Shown in pieces: positions 28,100 to 37,462 of a DNA stretch of 48,714 bases. The notes under the pieces were generated by a model, which was not told the origin of the DNA, did not search any database, and saw only the letters and a list, made by a program, of their open reading frames with translations. The position numbers and the translations under genes were made by a program. Location: assembly GCA_902522325.1 (NCBI GenBank), contig CABYVA010000006.1, positions 1 to 48,714 of the forward strand. The letters are read 5' to 3'. This DNA is from an uncultured Pelagibacteraceae bacterium (GTDB taxonomy: Bacteria; Pseudomonadota; Alphaproteobacteria; Pelagibacterales; Pelagibacteraceae). The stretch's first letter is position 1. Every line of letters begins with the position of its first letter.

Positions 28100-29037
28100 T
28101 ATAATATTTTTTTTTTGATTTCTTTTGCTATTCTATCTGTTTCATTTAAACTTTTATAGTTCCAAATCTCAAGTTTATCATTTAAATTTTTTGTTATATT
28201 TAATTTACTAAATAATTCCCTAAACATTTTAAATCTTCGATCATTCTTTTTAGCCGGTATATCTGCAATATATATAGGCTTACCTGTGATAGCTGCCTCT
28301 GATATCATAGACGTAGAGTCGCAGGTAACAATAATATATTTTGCTAAAGATAGTCCTGAAAGATATGCTTTCTTATCAATTTTAGTAATCACAAGATTTT
28401 CTTTACCTAGTATTTCATCAGCTAAATTTATTGTTTTGTTTGGTGTTCTCATTGATGGAATTACTATTAATTGTAAATTATTTACACTTAATATTTTTTT
28501 AATCATATCAAAAATATTTATTAAATTTTGATCATCATAGTCATAATATTTATTAGGACCTCCTAAAACTAATAGCAAATAATCCTTTTGTTTATCAAGT
28601 TTTTCTTCGAGATAACTATGATTATTTTTAATTTCGTCCTTTGTTAAATAATGTATTGCACCTTTTGAGGTAATGACATTTTTTCCTTTTAAACTGTCAT
28701 GCTCTGGTGCAATTATAAAATCAAAATTATTTAATGAAACTTTGGGATCTTGAATGTGAATATTAAAAATTTTTTTATTTGAACTTTTCTTCAAATAAAT
28801 TGAAGGAATTACACTTTTTCTTCCACAGGAAATAATTATATCAAAATCTGGAACTTTGAGTTTTTTAAAAACTATGTTTGAAACCGGAGTTAAATTAGGA
28901 GGTATCATTTTCCAAAAACTATTTAGTTCAACTTTCTGGTGAGTAAATTCAATATCTAAAGCTTTTGCTAAGCCTTCAACCTGGCTTATCATACCATGCA
29001 TTCCTTCCGTTAATAATAAAGCTTTAAATTTGGACAT
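28099..29037 (-). CDS. ELM1/GtrOC1-like (DUF1022) family protein
   Basis: The 312 residues resemble the family named after plant mitochondrial fission factor ELM1 (PF06258), which is common in alphaproteobacteria and has a GT-B glycosyltransferase-like fold. Visible features are GMISQVEGLAKAL near the N terminus, PDFDIIISCGRKSVIPSIYL, NIHIQDPKV, FDFIIAPEHD, LLLVLGGPNKYY in the middle, and the C-terminal VTCDSTSMISEAAITGKPIY. The bacterial function is not established; a role in sugar transfer or envelope biogenesis is an inference from the fold. It diverges from trxB with only 21 bp between starts, so both promoters must overlap neighbouring coding sequence. Confidence 0.82.
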   Translation of the reverse strand: MSKFKALLLTEGMHGMISQVEGLAKALDIEFTHQKVELNSFWKMIPPNLTPVSNIVFKKLKVPDFDIIISCGRKSVIPSIYLKKSSNKKIFNIHIQDPKVSLNNFDFIIAPEHDSLKGKNVITSKGAIHYLTKDEIKNNHSYLEEKLDKQKDYLLLVLGGPNKYYDYDDQNLINIFDMIKKILSVNNLQLIVIPSMRTPNKTINLADEILGKENLVITKIDKKAYLSGLSLAKYIIVTCDSTSMISEAAITGKPIYIADIPAKKNDRRFKMFRELFSKLNITKNLNDKLEIWNYKSLNETDRIAKEIKKKIL

Positions 29038-29058
29038 AAATTACTATATAGCTTTGAT

Positions 29059-30006
29059 ATGAAACAAAATCCAACTAAACACACAAAAGTGTTAATAATT
29101 GGATCTGGCCCGGCTGGATATACTGCTGCAGTTTATGCTGCAAGAGCGATGTTAAAGCCTATTATGGTTTCTGGTATGGAGCCAGGCGGACAATTAACTA
29201 CCACAACTGACGTTGAAAATTATCCTGGATTTGCAGAAGTTATACAAGGACCATGGTTGATGGAGCAAATGCGAGACCAAGCAAAAGCTGTTGGCACTGA
29301 AATGATTGAAGATCATATTTCTTCAGTTAATTTAAAATCTAAACCATTCGAAGCAGTTGGAGATGGTGGCCAAAAATATACTGCAGACTCAATTATAATT
29401 TCAACTGGAGCTCAAGCAAGATGGTTAAATATTGAATCTGAACAAAAATTTAGAGGATTTGGTGTATCAGCTTGCGCAACATGTGATGGGTTTTTCTTTA
29501 AAGATAAAACTGTTGCAGTGGTTGGTGGCGGAAATGCTGCAGTGGAAGAAGCAATGTTTTTGACGAAATTTGCATCTAAAGTTCAGTTAATACATAGAAG
29601 AGATTCACTAAGAGCAGAAAAATTACTTCAAAAAAAATTGATGTCTAATAAAAAAATAGAAATTATTTGGGATAGTGTTGTTGAAGAAGTAATCGGAGAA
29701 GACAATCCTAAAAATGTAAAAGGATTAAAAATAAAAAATGTAAAAACAAAAAAAATTCAACAATTAGGTATAGATGGATTGTTCATTGCAATAGGCCATG
29801 ATCCAGCAACTCAATTATTTAAAAACCAATTAAAAATGGACAAAGAAGGTTATTTAATAACAAAAGCTGATTCTACTGAAACTAACGTGCCAGGTGTTTT
29901 TGCGGCAGGAGATGTTAAAGACAAAATATTCAGACAAGCTGTAACCGCAGCAGGAATGGGCTGTATGGCTGCTCTTGAAGCAGAAAAGCATTTGTCGCAT
30001 AGCTAA
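29059..30006 (+). CDS. trxB: Thioredoxin-disulfide reductase TrxB
   Basis: TrxB transfers electrons from NADPH through FAD to thioredoxin. The 315 residues have the FAD-binding loop GSGPAGYTAA (15-24), the redox-active CATC at 139-142 followed by DG, the NADPH-binding VVGGGNAAVEEA and HRRDSLRAEK motifs, and the C-terminal FAD motif GVFAAGDVKDKIFRQAVTAA. Length and motif order are those of the low-molecular-weight bacterial enzyme. It opens a plus-strand run of four genes. Confidence 0.97.
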   Translation: MKQNPTKHTKVLIIGSGPAGYTAAVYAARAMLKPIMVSGMEPGGQLTTTTDVENYPGFAEVIQGPWLMEQMRDQAKAVGTEMIEDHISSVNLKSKPFEAVGDGGQKYTADSIIISTGAQARWLNIESEQKFRGFGVSACATCDGFFFKDKTVAVVGGGNAAVEEAMFLTKFASKVQLIHRRDSLRAEKLLQKKLMSNKKIEIIWDSVVEEVIGEDNPKNVKGLKIKNVKTKKIQQLGIDGLFIAIGHDPATQLFKNQLKMDKEGYLITKADSTETNVPGVFAAGDVKDKIFRQAVTAAGMGCMAALEAEKHLSHS

Positions 30007-30036
30007 ATGAGATAAAATTGTTACTATTTAAATAAT

Positions 30037-30426
30037 ATGGAAAAAGTTGTTAAACAAATTCAATTAGTAGCCCTATTAATAATTCTAGTATGTACTGTTA
30101 TTGCGTTCTTAGTTGAAATTTTTCAAATGGTTGAAGTTAGACAAATTTCTTTGGCTGATTTAATTCTTCTTTTTCTTTACCTTGAAGTACTAGCTATGGT
30201 GCGGGTTTTTTGGGAAAGCCAATCAATACAAATTACTTTGCCATTGTTTATAGCCATAACTGCTTTAGCGAGGTTTATAATTTTACAAGGAAAAAATATC
30301 AATCCTGAAGTTCTTATTTATGAAGCAGGCGCAATTGTGTTAATTGCAATAGCAATTTTAGTATTAAGATTTAGAAACTCTTCAATAGTTGGTTTAGACA
30401 AAAAGAAAAAAAAATCTAAAAAGTAA
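30037..30426 (+). CDS. PsiE-like (phosphate-starvation-inducible) membrane protein
   Basis: This 129-residue protein has four hydrophobic segments (about 8-30, 42-60, 65-82, 97-115) and a basic lysine-rich C terminus. The core LILLFLYLEVLAMV followed by ITLPLFIAITALARFIILQ resembles the PsiE family (PF06146). PsiE is induced by phosphate limitation in E. coli but its biochemical role is not known. No Pho box is evident in the 30-bp gap upstream. Only 1 bp separates its stop from the next start, so it is probably cotranscribed with trxB and the following reductase. Confidence 0.75.
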   Translation: MEKVVKQIQLVALLIILVCTVIAFLVEIFQMVEVRQISLADLILLFLYLEVLAMVRVFWESQSIQITLPLFIAITALARFIILQGKNINPEVLIYEAGAIVLIAIAILVLRFRNSSIVGLDKKKKKSKK

Positions 30427-30427
30427 A

Positions 30428-31450
30428 ATGAGTGAAAAAGTATTGCTAACAGGGGTTAGTGGCTGGATTGCAAAACATACTACAATAGAATTATTAAATT
30501 CAGGCTATGAAGTTTTAGGAACAATAAGAAACAAGAACTTAATTGAACAAACTAAAAAAACTATAAGTAAATACACTTCTATAGATAAATTGTCATTCGT
30601 TGAGTTAGATCTTTTAAAAGATGAAGGATGGAATGAAGCAGCAAAAGGATGTAAATATATAATGCACATTGCTTCTCCTTTTCCCATGAAAGTTTCAAAT
30701 AATAGGGATAGTTTATTACCAGTTGCTGTAGATGGAACTTTAAGGGTTTTAAATGCAGGTTTGAATGCTGACGTAGAGCAAATAATTATAACTTCCTCTA
30801 TCGTGGCAATGTTTAGAAAACCTAATAGAAATAATCCTTATTCATTTGGAGAAAATGATTGGACTGATGTTAATTGGGTTGATGGTGTGAGTGATTACTT
30901 TTTATCGAAAACAAAAGCTGAAAGAGCTGCTTGGGATTTTATGGAAAGCAAAGGATTAAAAAATAAATTAACAGCAATTAATCCTGGTGGAGTATTTGGT
31001 GATGCATTGGATAAAAAAGGTGGTACATCAATCGAATACATAAGACAATTTATGAAGGGTAAATTTCCAGGAGCACCTAAATTTGCAGTTTTAATTTCTG
31101 ATGTAAAGGACATAGCAAAAGCACACGTTGCCTGCATTGGAAATAGCAAAGTTGGCGGAAGAAGATTAATTGTTGGTAAAGAAGTAAAAAAACTAGTTGA
31201 ATTGTCTCAATTGATTGCTGAAGCCATGCCTGAGTATTCAAAAAAACTTCCAAAAAAAGAATTACCAAATTTTATGGTCAAATTAATAAGTTATTTAGAC
31301 TCAAGTGCTAAAACAATGATACCTGACCTTGGAATTGTAATGCAAACTGACACAACATATGCTGAAAAATTATTAGGTTTTAAATTTAAACCTGCAAAAG
31401 GTTGCATATCTGAAAATGCTAAATCAGTAGTTAGATTAGGATTAGTTTAA
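30428..31450 (+). CDS. NAD(P)-dependent epimerase/reductase (extended SDR)
   Basis: The 340-residue protein has a Rossmann fold of the extended short-chain dehydrogenase type, nearest to dihydroflavonol reductase-like aldehyde or ketone reductases. The cofactor loop is TGVSGWIAKHT (about 8-18), a variant of the usual GxxGxxG, and the catalytic tyrosine and lysine appear as YFLSK (about 157-161). IITSS for the active-site serine lies near 120 and NPGGVFG near 180. The substrate cannot be assigned. It ends in TAATG, shared with the next gene. Confidence 0.8.
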   Translation: MSEKVLLTGVSGWIAKHTTIELLNSGYEVLGTIRNKNLIEQTKKTISKYTSIDKLSFVELDLLKDEGWNEAAKGCKYIMHIASPFPMKVSNNRDSLLPVAVDGTLRVLNAGLNADVEQIIITSSIVAMFRKPNRNNPYSFGENDWTDVNWVDGVSDYFLSKTKAERAAWDFMESKGLKNKLTAINPGGVFGDALDKKGGTSIEYIRQFMKGKFPGAPKFAVLISDVKDIAKAHVACIGNSKVGGRRLIVGKEVKKLVELSQLIAEAMPEYSKKLPKKELPNFMVKLISYLDSSAKTMIPDLGIVMQTDTTYAEKLLGFKFKPAKGCISENAKSVVRLGLV

Positions 31451-31776
31451 TGTGTCCAATATGTTGGATTAGTGGATTTATTGCAGCATTATTTGGAGGA
31501 TCTCTTATAGCAGTTGTTAACCATCCAATATCTTGGATCCTAAGTATATTTTTGATTTCTTACGCTGCCTATAAATTTTATGAAGCTAAAAGAAAAGGGA
31601 AACAAATGAATCAAGATACAAAAGCCAGAAATAAAAAAACAATATTTAGATTTGTACAAGGTGTAATTGTTGGCTCAATAGTCACTGTAATTGTTTTTTA
31701 TGGATTAACTTATAAAGAACATCAAAGAATGCATGATTTGTTAGAAAAACACGGGATAGAAAAGCACGAACACTAA
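31450..31776 (+). CDS. Small membrane protein of unknown function
   Basis: I do not recognise this 108-residue protein. It starts MCPICW, so a CxxC pair lies at residues 2 and 5. Three hydrophobic stretches follow (about 7-24, 28-45 and 67-87), then a short histidine-rich tail with five histidines in the last 18 residues. Its start overlaps the preceding reductase stop as TAATG, which argues that it is a real, coupled gene. The cysteine pair and histidine-rich end could bind a metal, but that is speculation. It converges on aspC with 6 bp between stops. Confidence 0.65.
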   Translation: MCPICWISGFIAALFGGSLIAVVNHPISWILSIFLISYAAYKFYEAKRKGKQMNQDTKARNKKTIFRFVQGVIVGSIVTVIVFYGLTYKEHQRMHDLLEKHGIEKHEH

Positions 31777-31782
31777 ATTATA

Positions 31783-32970
31783 CTAATTTAAACTTTCACA
31801 AAAAGATTTAATTCTTGCCATTGCCACTTTTAACTTTTTTATAGACGTTGCATAAGAAATTCTAAAATACCCTGGTAAACCAAATGCAGATCCTTGAACA
31901 ACAGCTACATTTGCTTTTTCTAGTAGCTTTTCAACAAATTCACTATCTGTTTTAAGTTTTGTTTTTTTGCCTAGTAATTTTTTGCAACTTGGAAAAACAT
32001 AAAAAGCACCATTGGGTGTTAAACAGTTAATTCCTTTAATTTTATTTAGGCTACTAACTACAAAATCTCTTCTTTTTTTAAACTCTTTTGATCTCACTTT
32101 TATAAAATTTTGAGTTCCATTTAAAGCTTCAACAGCAGCTGCCTGGCTTACTGATGAAGGGTTTGAAGTTGATTGAGATTGAACTTTTCGAATTGCTTTA
32201 ATAATTTCTTTAGGGCCACCAGCATACCCTATTCTCCATCCTGTCATAGCATAAGATTTGCTAACACCGTTCATAGTAAGTGTTCTATTTTTTAAATTAG
32301 ATATTTGAGCAATAGTAAAATATTTAAATTTTTCATAAGAAATATGTTCATAAATATCATCACTTAAAATATGAATTTTTTTGTATTTAGTTAATATTTT
32401 GGATAATTTTATTATCTCTGCTTTTGTATAACTTGCTCCTGTGGGATTCGAAGGAGAATTTAGTATTAGCCATTTTGTTTTTTTTGAAATAGCTTTTTTT
32501 AGTTTGTCTGGAGTGATTTTAAAATTATTAGCCTCACTACATTTTACAATTTTTGGTTTTCCTCCCGCTAAAAGAACCATGTCAGGATAGGAAACCCAAA
32601 AAGGTGCAGGAATAATTACTTCATCACCTCTATTTAAAGTTGCCATGAACGCATTATAAAGAACTTGTTTACCGCCTGTTCCTACAGTTATTTCTTCATG
32701 CGAATACTTTAAATTGTTTTCTTTTTTAAATTTTTTGATTATTGCTTTTTTTAAAGCTGGAGTTCCATCAACTGCAGTATATTTAGTATCACCTCTCCTA
32801 ATAGCTTTTATAGCTGCATTCTTAATATTATTTGGTGTATCAAAATCTGGTTCTCCTGCTCCTAGTCCAATTACATCTTTACCAGCCGCTCTTAATTCCC
32901 TAGCTTTTTGAGTAACAGCTATAGTAGGCGATGGTTTAATTCTTTTTAAACTATCTGATATTATGCTCAT
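31783..32970 (-). CDS. aspC: Aspartate aminotransferase, class I
   Basis: This pyridoxal-phosphate enzyme exchanges the amino group between aspartate and 2-oxoglutarate. The 395 residues include GLGAGEPDFDTP (about 35-46), NSPSNPTGA near 171, the cofactor lysine Lys238 in NGVSKSYAMTGWRIGY, and the C-terminal FRISYA with the substrate-binding arginine. Sequence resembles the alphaproteobacterial subgroup Ib enzymes, some of which also accept prephenate, so specificity is not certain. It diverges from uvrB with 36 bp between starts. Confidence 0.92.
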   Translation of the reverse strand: MSIISDSLKRIKPSPTIAVTQKARELRAAGKDVIGLGAGEPDFDTPNNIKNAAIKAIRRGDTKYTAVDGTPALKKAIIKKFKKENNLKYSHEEITVGTGGKQVLYNAFMATLNRGDEVIIPAPFWVSYPDMVLLAGGKPKIVKCSEANNFKITPDKLKKAISKKTKWLILNSPSNPTGASYTKAEIIKLSKILTKYKKIHILSDDIYEHISYEKFKYFTIAQISNLKNRTLTMNGVSKSYAMTGWRIGYAGGPKEIIKAIRKVQSQSTSNPSSVSQAAAVEALNGTQNFIKVRSKEFKKRRDFVVSSLNKIKGINCLTPNGAFYVFPSCKKLLGKKTKLKTDSEFVEKLLEKANVAVVQGSAFGLPGYFRISYATSIKKLKVAMARIKSFCESLN

Positions 32971-33006
32971 TGAAATATAAAATTATTCTAATACGTTGTT
33001 TAATAT

Positions 33007-35178
33007 ATGGAAAATACTTATCAAGATCTAATTACAGATATCCAGGGTAAAAATCCAAAAATTAGTGGGAAACTTGAGGGTGGTAAAAAATTCAAAATTA
33101 AATCTGATTTTAAACCAGCTGGTGATCAACCAGAAGCTATAAAAAAATTGGTCCAGAGTGCTAATACAGGAGAATTCAATCAAGTGCTTCTTGGAGTAAC
33201 AGGATCAGGAAAAACCTTTACAATGGCAAAAGTGATTGAGGCAACGAATAGACCTGCATTAATTTTAGCTCCAAACAAAACACTTGCTGCTCAGCTTTAC
33301 GGTGAGATGAAAGGTTTCTTCCCAGATAATGCTGTCGAATATTTTGTCTCCTATTATGACTATTATACCCCTGAAGCATATGTGCCTAGATCAGATACTT
33401 ACATCGAAAAAGAAGCTTCAATTAATGAACAGATAGATAGAATGAGACACTCAGCCACAAGATCTCTTTTAGAAAGAGATGATGTTTTAATTGTTGCTAG
33501 CGTATCTTGTATTTATGGTCTTGGATCAGTGGAAGCGTACAGCAAGATGACTTTAACACTTCAAAAAAATTATGAATACAATAGAGAACACATAATTAAA
33601 TCTTTAGTTGCGCTTCAGTACAAAAGAAATGACCAAAATTTTTATAGAGGAACATTTAGAGCTAGAGGAGAATATCTTGAAATTTTTCCATCACACCTTG
33701 AGGATAGAGCTTGGCGTTTAAGTTTGTTTGGTGACAAATTAGAAAAAATTGAAGAGTTTGATCCATTAACTGGAGATCAAGTTAGAGAATTAAATTTAAT
33801 TAAAATTTATGCAAATAGCCACTACATAACTCCTAAACCAACTGTAGAACAAGCAATTATAAATATAAAAAAAGAATTAGAAATAACTTTAAAAAAACAT
33901 AAGTCCGAAAATAAATTGCTTGAAGCACAAAGATTAGAAGAAAGAACAAAATTCGATTTAGAAATGATTGAAGCAACAGGTACGTGTGCTGGAATCGAAA
34001 ATTACTCTAGATTTTTATCTGGAAGAAAACCAGGTGAACCTCCTCCTACTCTATTTGAATATTTTCCAGATAATACTTTAGTATTTGTAGATGAGTGCCA
34101 CGTTACAGTACCACAATTAAATGGAATGTTTAAAGGGGATAGGTCTAGAAAAAGTACTCTTGCAGAATATGGGTTTAGACTTCCATCATGCATGGATAAC
34201 AGACCTTTAAAATTTGAAGAATGGGACATGATGAGGACTCAAACAGTTTTTGTCTCTGCTACTCCTGGACCTTGGGAGTTAAAACAAACTAAGGGAAAAT
34301 TTATTGATCAAGTAATAAGACCTACTGGTCTTATAGATCCAAATGTAGAAATTAGACCTGCAAAAAACCAAGTGGATGATTTAATGCATGAATGTAAAAA
34401 AGTTGTTGAGAAAAACTATAGAGTATTAGTAACAACACTAACAAAAAAAATGGCAGAAGATTTGACTGAGTATCTTCATGAAAATGGAATAAAGGTAAGA
34501 TACCTGCACTCTGATATTGATACTCTTGAAAGAATTGAAATCATGAGAGATTTAAGAATGGGAGTATTTGATGTATTGGTTGGAATAAATTTATTAAGAG
34601 AGGGACTTGATATACCAGAATGTGCTTTGGTTGGGATTTTAGATGCAGATAAGGAAGGTTTCTTGAGGTCTGAAACATCGCTTATCCAAACTATTGGGAG
34701 AGCTGCACGAAATGTCGAAGGAAAAGTAATTCTTTATGCTGATAAGGAGACTAAAAGCATAAAAAAAGCAATTCAAGAAACAGATAGAAGAAGACAAATA
34801 CAACTTAATTATAATAAAAAAAATAATATTGATGCAAAATCAGTAAAGAAAGAAATCAGTGATATTTTAGAAAGTGTTTATGAAAAAGATTATGTAAAAG
34901 TTAGTGAAGGCTCAAATATAGGTGGAAACCTAAAAAAACACTTAAAAGCATTAAACAAGAAGATGAAGGACTCTGCATCTAATTTAGAATTCGAAGAAGC
35001 TGCAAAAATAAGAGATGAAATAAGAAAACTTGAAAGTACAGAACTAGAAATTACTTTAAATCCAAAAATAAGACAGTACGATGTTAAAAATAAACTCTAC
35101 CCTAAGGGGAGATCAACCATGGGAATGCCTGGAACTAGAGCACAAAAAGGAAAGAAAAAATGGAAGCAAATAAAATAA
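33007..35178 (+). CDS. uvrB: Excinuclease ABC subunit B (UvrB)
   Basis: UvrB is the damage-verifying helicase-like subunit of nucleotide excision repair. The 723 residues contain Walker A GVTGSGKT (63-70), the beta-hairpin region [12 protein letters not shown] (about 116-127), the DEAD-like VFVDECHVT, helicase motifs in the second half including [10 protein letters not shown] and QTIGRAARN, and a C-terminal UVR motif ([18 protein letters not shown], near 655-672) that binds UvrC. UvrC is encoded about 2.3 kb downstream. The stop overlaps the next gene by 19 bp. Confidence 0.98.
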   Translation: MENTYQDLITDIQGKNPKISGKLEGGKKFKIKSDFKPAGDQPEAIKKLVQSANTGEFNQVLLGVTGSGKTFTMAKVIEATNRPALILAPNKTLAAQLYGEMKGFFPDNAVEYFVSYYDYYTPEAYVPRSDTYIEKEASINEQIDRMRHSATRSLLERDDVLIVASVSCIYGLGSVEAYSKMTLTLQKNYEYNREHIIKSLVALQYKRNDQNFYRGTFRARGEYLEIFPSHLEDRAWRLSLFGDKLEKIEEFDPLTGDQVRELNLIKIYANSHYITPKPTVEQAIINIKKELEITLKKHKSENKLLEAQRLEERTKFDLEMIEATGTCAGIENYSRFLSGRKPGEPPPTLFEYFPDNTLVFVDECHVTVPQLNGMFKGDRSRKSTLAEYGFRLPSCMDNRPLKFEEWDMMRTQTVFVSATPGPWELKQTKGKFIDQVIRPTGLIDPNVEIRPAKNQVDDLMHECKKVVEKNYRVLVTTLTKKMAEDLTEYLHENGIKVRYLHSDIDTLERIEIMRDLRMGVFDVLVGINLLREGLDIPECALVGILDADKEGFLRSETSLIQTIGRAARNVEGKVILYADKETKSIKKAIQETDRRRQIQLNYNKKNNIDAKSVKKEISDILESVYEKDYVKVSEGSNIGGNLKKHLKALNKKMKDSASNLEFEEAAKIRDEIRKLESTELEITLNPKIRQYDVKNKLYPKGRSTMGMPGTRAQKGKKKWKQIK

Positions 35179-35915
35179 TCATTACTGGAGGTGCAACTCG
35201 TATTGGGGCTGCTATAGCTAAAAGGCTTGCGGGACGTGGAGTAGAAATTGTTATACATTTTAATAAATCTAAATCTAAAGCGGAAAAATTAAAAAAAGAA
35301 TTATCAAAAAAACACACTAAGGTTTATCTTATTAAAGGAGATTTAAGCAAAGAGACAGATGTGAACAAAATTTTAAAATTTGCCAAATCTAAATTAAAAT
35401 ATTTTGATTGCTTAATTAATAACGCTTCTTTATTTGAAAATGATAAACTTGAAAATTTTAGTACTGCTAGTTGGGGTCGTCATTTAAGAACTAATCTTAG
35501 AACTCCTGCCTTATTGTCCAAAGAATTTGCAAAAAATATCAAAGTTAAGAATAACAATATAATTAATATTATTGATCAAAGAGTTTTTAAATTAACTCCA
35601 TTTTTTTTTTCCTACACAATAAGCAAAACAGGACTTTATACTCTCACAAAAACAAGTGCTATGAGCTTATCACCTGATATAAGAGTAAATGGAATCGCAC
35701 CTGGACCTACAATGAAAAATAAAAGACAATCAGAAAAACATTTTAAAAAACAATACTTGGCCACTCCTCTAAAAAGACAAGTTAATGTAGAAGAAATTTG
35801 TAATGCAGTTGACTTTTTTATTAAAAATAGGTCTATTACTGGACAAGTAATAGCTATTGATAGTGGACAAAATTTAAATTGGCAAACACCAGATATAATG
35901 AAAGTAAAAGAATGA
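35160..35915 (+). CDS. SDR oxidoreductase, pteridine-reductase-like
   Basis: The 251-residue short-chain dehydrogenase has the cofactor motif TGGATRIG (9-16). This TGxxxRxG form is typical of pteridine reductases and FolM-type dihydromonapterin reductases that use NADPH. NNAS lies near 90-93 and the catalytic pair YTISK near 151-155. It lies one gene before folB, which makes dihydroneopterin cleavage products for folate, so a pterin or dihydrofolate substrate is a reasonable inference, not proven. The frame starts inside the last 19 bp of uvrB and its stop overlaps the next ATG. Confidence 0.8.
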   Translation: MEANKIIITGGATRIGAAIAKRLAGRGVEIVIHFNKSKSKAEKLKKELSKKHTKVYLIKGDLSKETDVNKILKFAKSKLKYFDCLINNASLFENDKLENFSTASWGRHLRTNLRTPALLSKEFAKNIKVKNNNIINIIDQRVFKLTPFFFSYTISKTGLYTLTKTSAMSLSPDIRVNGIAPGPTMKNKRQSEKHFKKQYLATPLKRQVNVEEICNAVDFFIKNRSITGQVIAIDSGQNLNWQTPDIMKVKE

Positions 35916-37042
35916 AAAAAATAATTTTATCAATACTTGCCATCCTGTTCACAACAAATCTTTTAGCTCACTCACCTCCAAAATTCGACTCTAAATCAAA
36001 CTGCACCAAAAAACGATCAATGTTAATTGCAATATCTAAAGTAAAGGGTTACCGAGGTGGTGAAATAATTAAATTTAATTCCTATACAGGGTTTGATCAA
36101 AGAACTGTTTTGATTGACGGTCACTTAAATAATCCTATTGAAATAACTGGATACCTTCAATTACCAGAAGGATCAGATAAAGTTCCTATTGTAATACGTA
36201 CTCACAGCAGTGGAGGACCTGGGGATTATATCTGGGATGATTTTGTCTATCATTCTACAAAAAATCTTTTGAAAGCAGGTATTGGTGTAATGTACATTGA
36301 TAATTTTTGCCCAAGAGGAGCAAGAGAAACTTGGAGAGATCAATCAAGGGTGCCACTAATCAATGGAGCAATTGATGCTCTTATGGCTTTAAAACTTTTA
36401 CAATCTCATCCAAGATCAAATGGGAAATTTGGTACCACTGGCCACTCAAGAGGTGGGACTAATTCTTTTTACTTGGCTGATGTTAAACTCACATCTAAAT
36501 TCCTTGGAGGCACAAAGGGTTTTGATGCAATTCTTCCAGAAGCAGCAGAATGTAGGATGGCTGGTTTTTTTGCAAAACCTGAATTAACATCTAATACAAC
36601 AATGCTTGTAGTTCATGGGGGTGCGGATAATTACACTTTGGCTAAGTTTTGTAAGGAGCATGCTGAAAGAATAAAAGCACCACCAGGTAAAGTAAAAGTT
36701 GATATAAAACAAGGCTGGCACCATGGATGGTATTATGGAAAAAAACCTTGGAAAGTAAAAATGGCAATGACACTTCACGACTGCCCAGATGTATTTGTTG
36801 ACAATGATGGTAGGGTTACTAACCCAATATGGAAAGAATGGCTAATAGATAAATATAAAATTTACCCAAGTGAAGAAGCTTGGTATGAAGCTGCTCAAAA
36901 TGAACCAAGAAAAACTTTCAAAAAAATTTTTAAGGCTATGAAAAAAGAAAAATGTCTCTCTAAAGGTGTTACAATCGGTGGAAAAAATATGGATGTATAT
37001 ATGCCTCAATTTATCAATTTCTTTAAGGAGAACTTGCTTTAA
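35912..37042 (+). CDS. Secreted alpha/beta hydrolase, dienelactone hydrolase-like
   Basis: I place the start at the ATG at 35912, overlapping the SDR stop as ATGA, which gives 376 residues beginning with a clean signal peptide (about 1-20, ending LLAHS). A TTG reading from 35879 would bury that signal. The protein shows an alpha/beta hydrolase catalytic set: nucleophile Ser179 in GHSRGG, a likely acid Asp239 in HGGADN, and histidine in GWHHGW (about 270-271). It resembles dienelactone hydrolase-type esterases. The substrate is unknown; a periplasmic esterase acting on imported or envelope esters is an inference. It is embedded between folate and repair genes with no gap. Confidence 0.8.
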   Translation: MKKIILSILAILFTTNLLAHSPPKFDSKSNCTKKRSMLIAISKVKGYRGGEIIKFNSYTGFDQRTVLIDGHLNNPIEITGYLQLPEGSDKVPIVIRTHSSGGPGDYIWDDFVYHSTKNLLKAGIGVMYIDNFCPRGARETWRDQSRVPLINGAIDALMALKLLQSHPRSNGKFGTTGHSRGGTNSFYLADVKLTSKFLGGTKGFDAILPEAAECRMAGFFAKPELTSNTTMLVVHGGADNYTLAKFCKEHAERIKAPPGKVKVDIKQGWHHGWYYGKKPWKVKMAMTLHDCPDVFVDNDGRVTNPIWKEWLIDKYKIYPSEEAWYEAAQNEPRKTFKKIFKAMKKEKCLSKGVTIGGKNMDVYMPQFINFFKENLL

Positions 37043-37462
37043 ATGAAAAAAAATAATTTCAAAATAATAAAAATAGACAACAATAAAACCTTATTTAATT
37101 ACGAAAAAAAAGTCTTAATTAAAGATTTAATATTAAATTTAAAACTTGGATACTTCGATTTCGAAAAAGAAAAGTCACAAAAAGTAAAGTTTAACCTAGA
37201 TGTAAACTATGAAGATAAAAAACCATCAAATGATAAAGATATTAAATCAATTGTAAACTACTCAAAGATTGTAAGGTTAATAAAAAAATTAGTTAAAAAT
37301 AGACATTATAACTTTCTTGAAACATTGGCTGAAGACGTTTTTGATGAATTATTTAAAGATCAAAGAATTGATAAAATAAGCCTTCAAATTGAAAAATTGG
37401 AAATAATGAAAGATTGTTCATCAGTAGGAATTCAAATTTCTAAAAAAAGAAGTCATGATTAG
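37043..37462 (+). CDS. folB: Dihydroneopterin aldolase FolB
   Basis: FolB cleaves 7,8-dihydroneopterin to hydroxymethyl-dihydropterin in folate synthesis. The 139-residue protein has a lysine- and asparagine-rich extension of about 20 residues and then the family pattern: [21 protein letters not shown] with the conserved Gly-x-x-x-x-Glu-x-x-x-Gln spacing, [13 protein letters not shown], and [10 protein letters not shown], whose glutamate helps bind substrate. IEKLEIM near the end would supply the conserved lysine. Identity is lower than for neighbouring genes, but the motif order and nearby SDR support the call. Its stop overlaps the uvrC start. Confidence 0.82.
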   Translation: MKKNNFKIIKIDNNKTLFNYEKKVLIKDLILNLKLGYFDFEKEKSQKVKFNLDVNYEDKKPSNDKDIKSIVNYSKIVRLIKKLVKNRHYNFLETLAEDVFDELFKDQRIDKISLQIEKLEIMKDCSSVGIQISKKRSHD

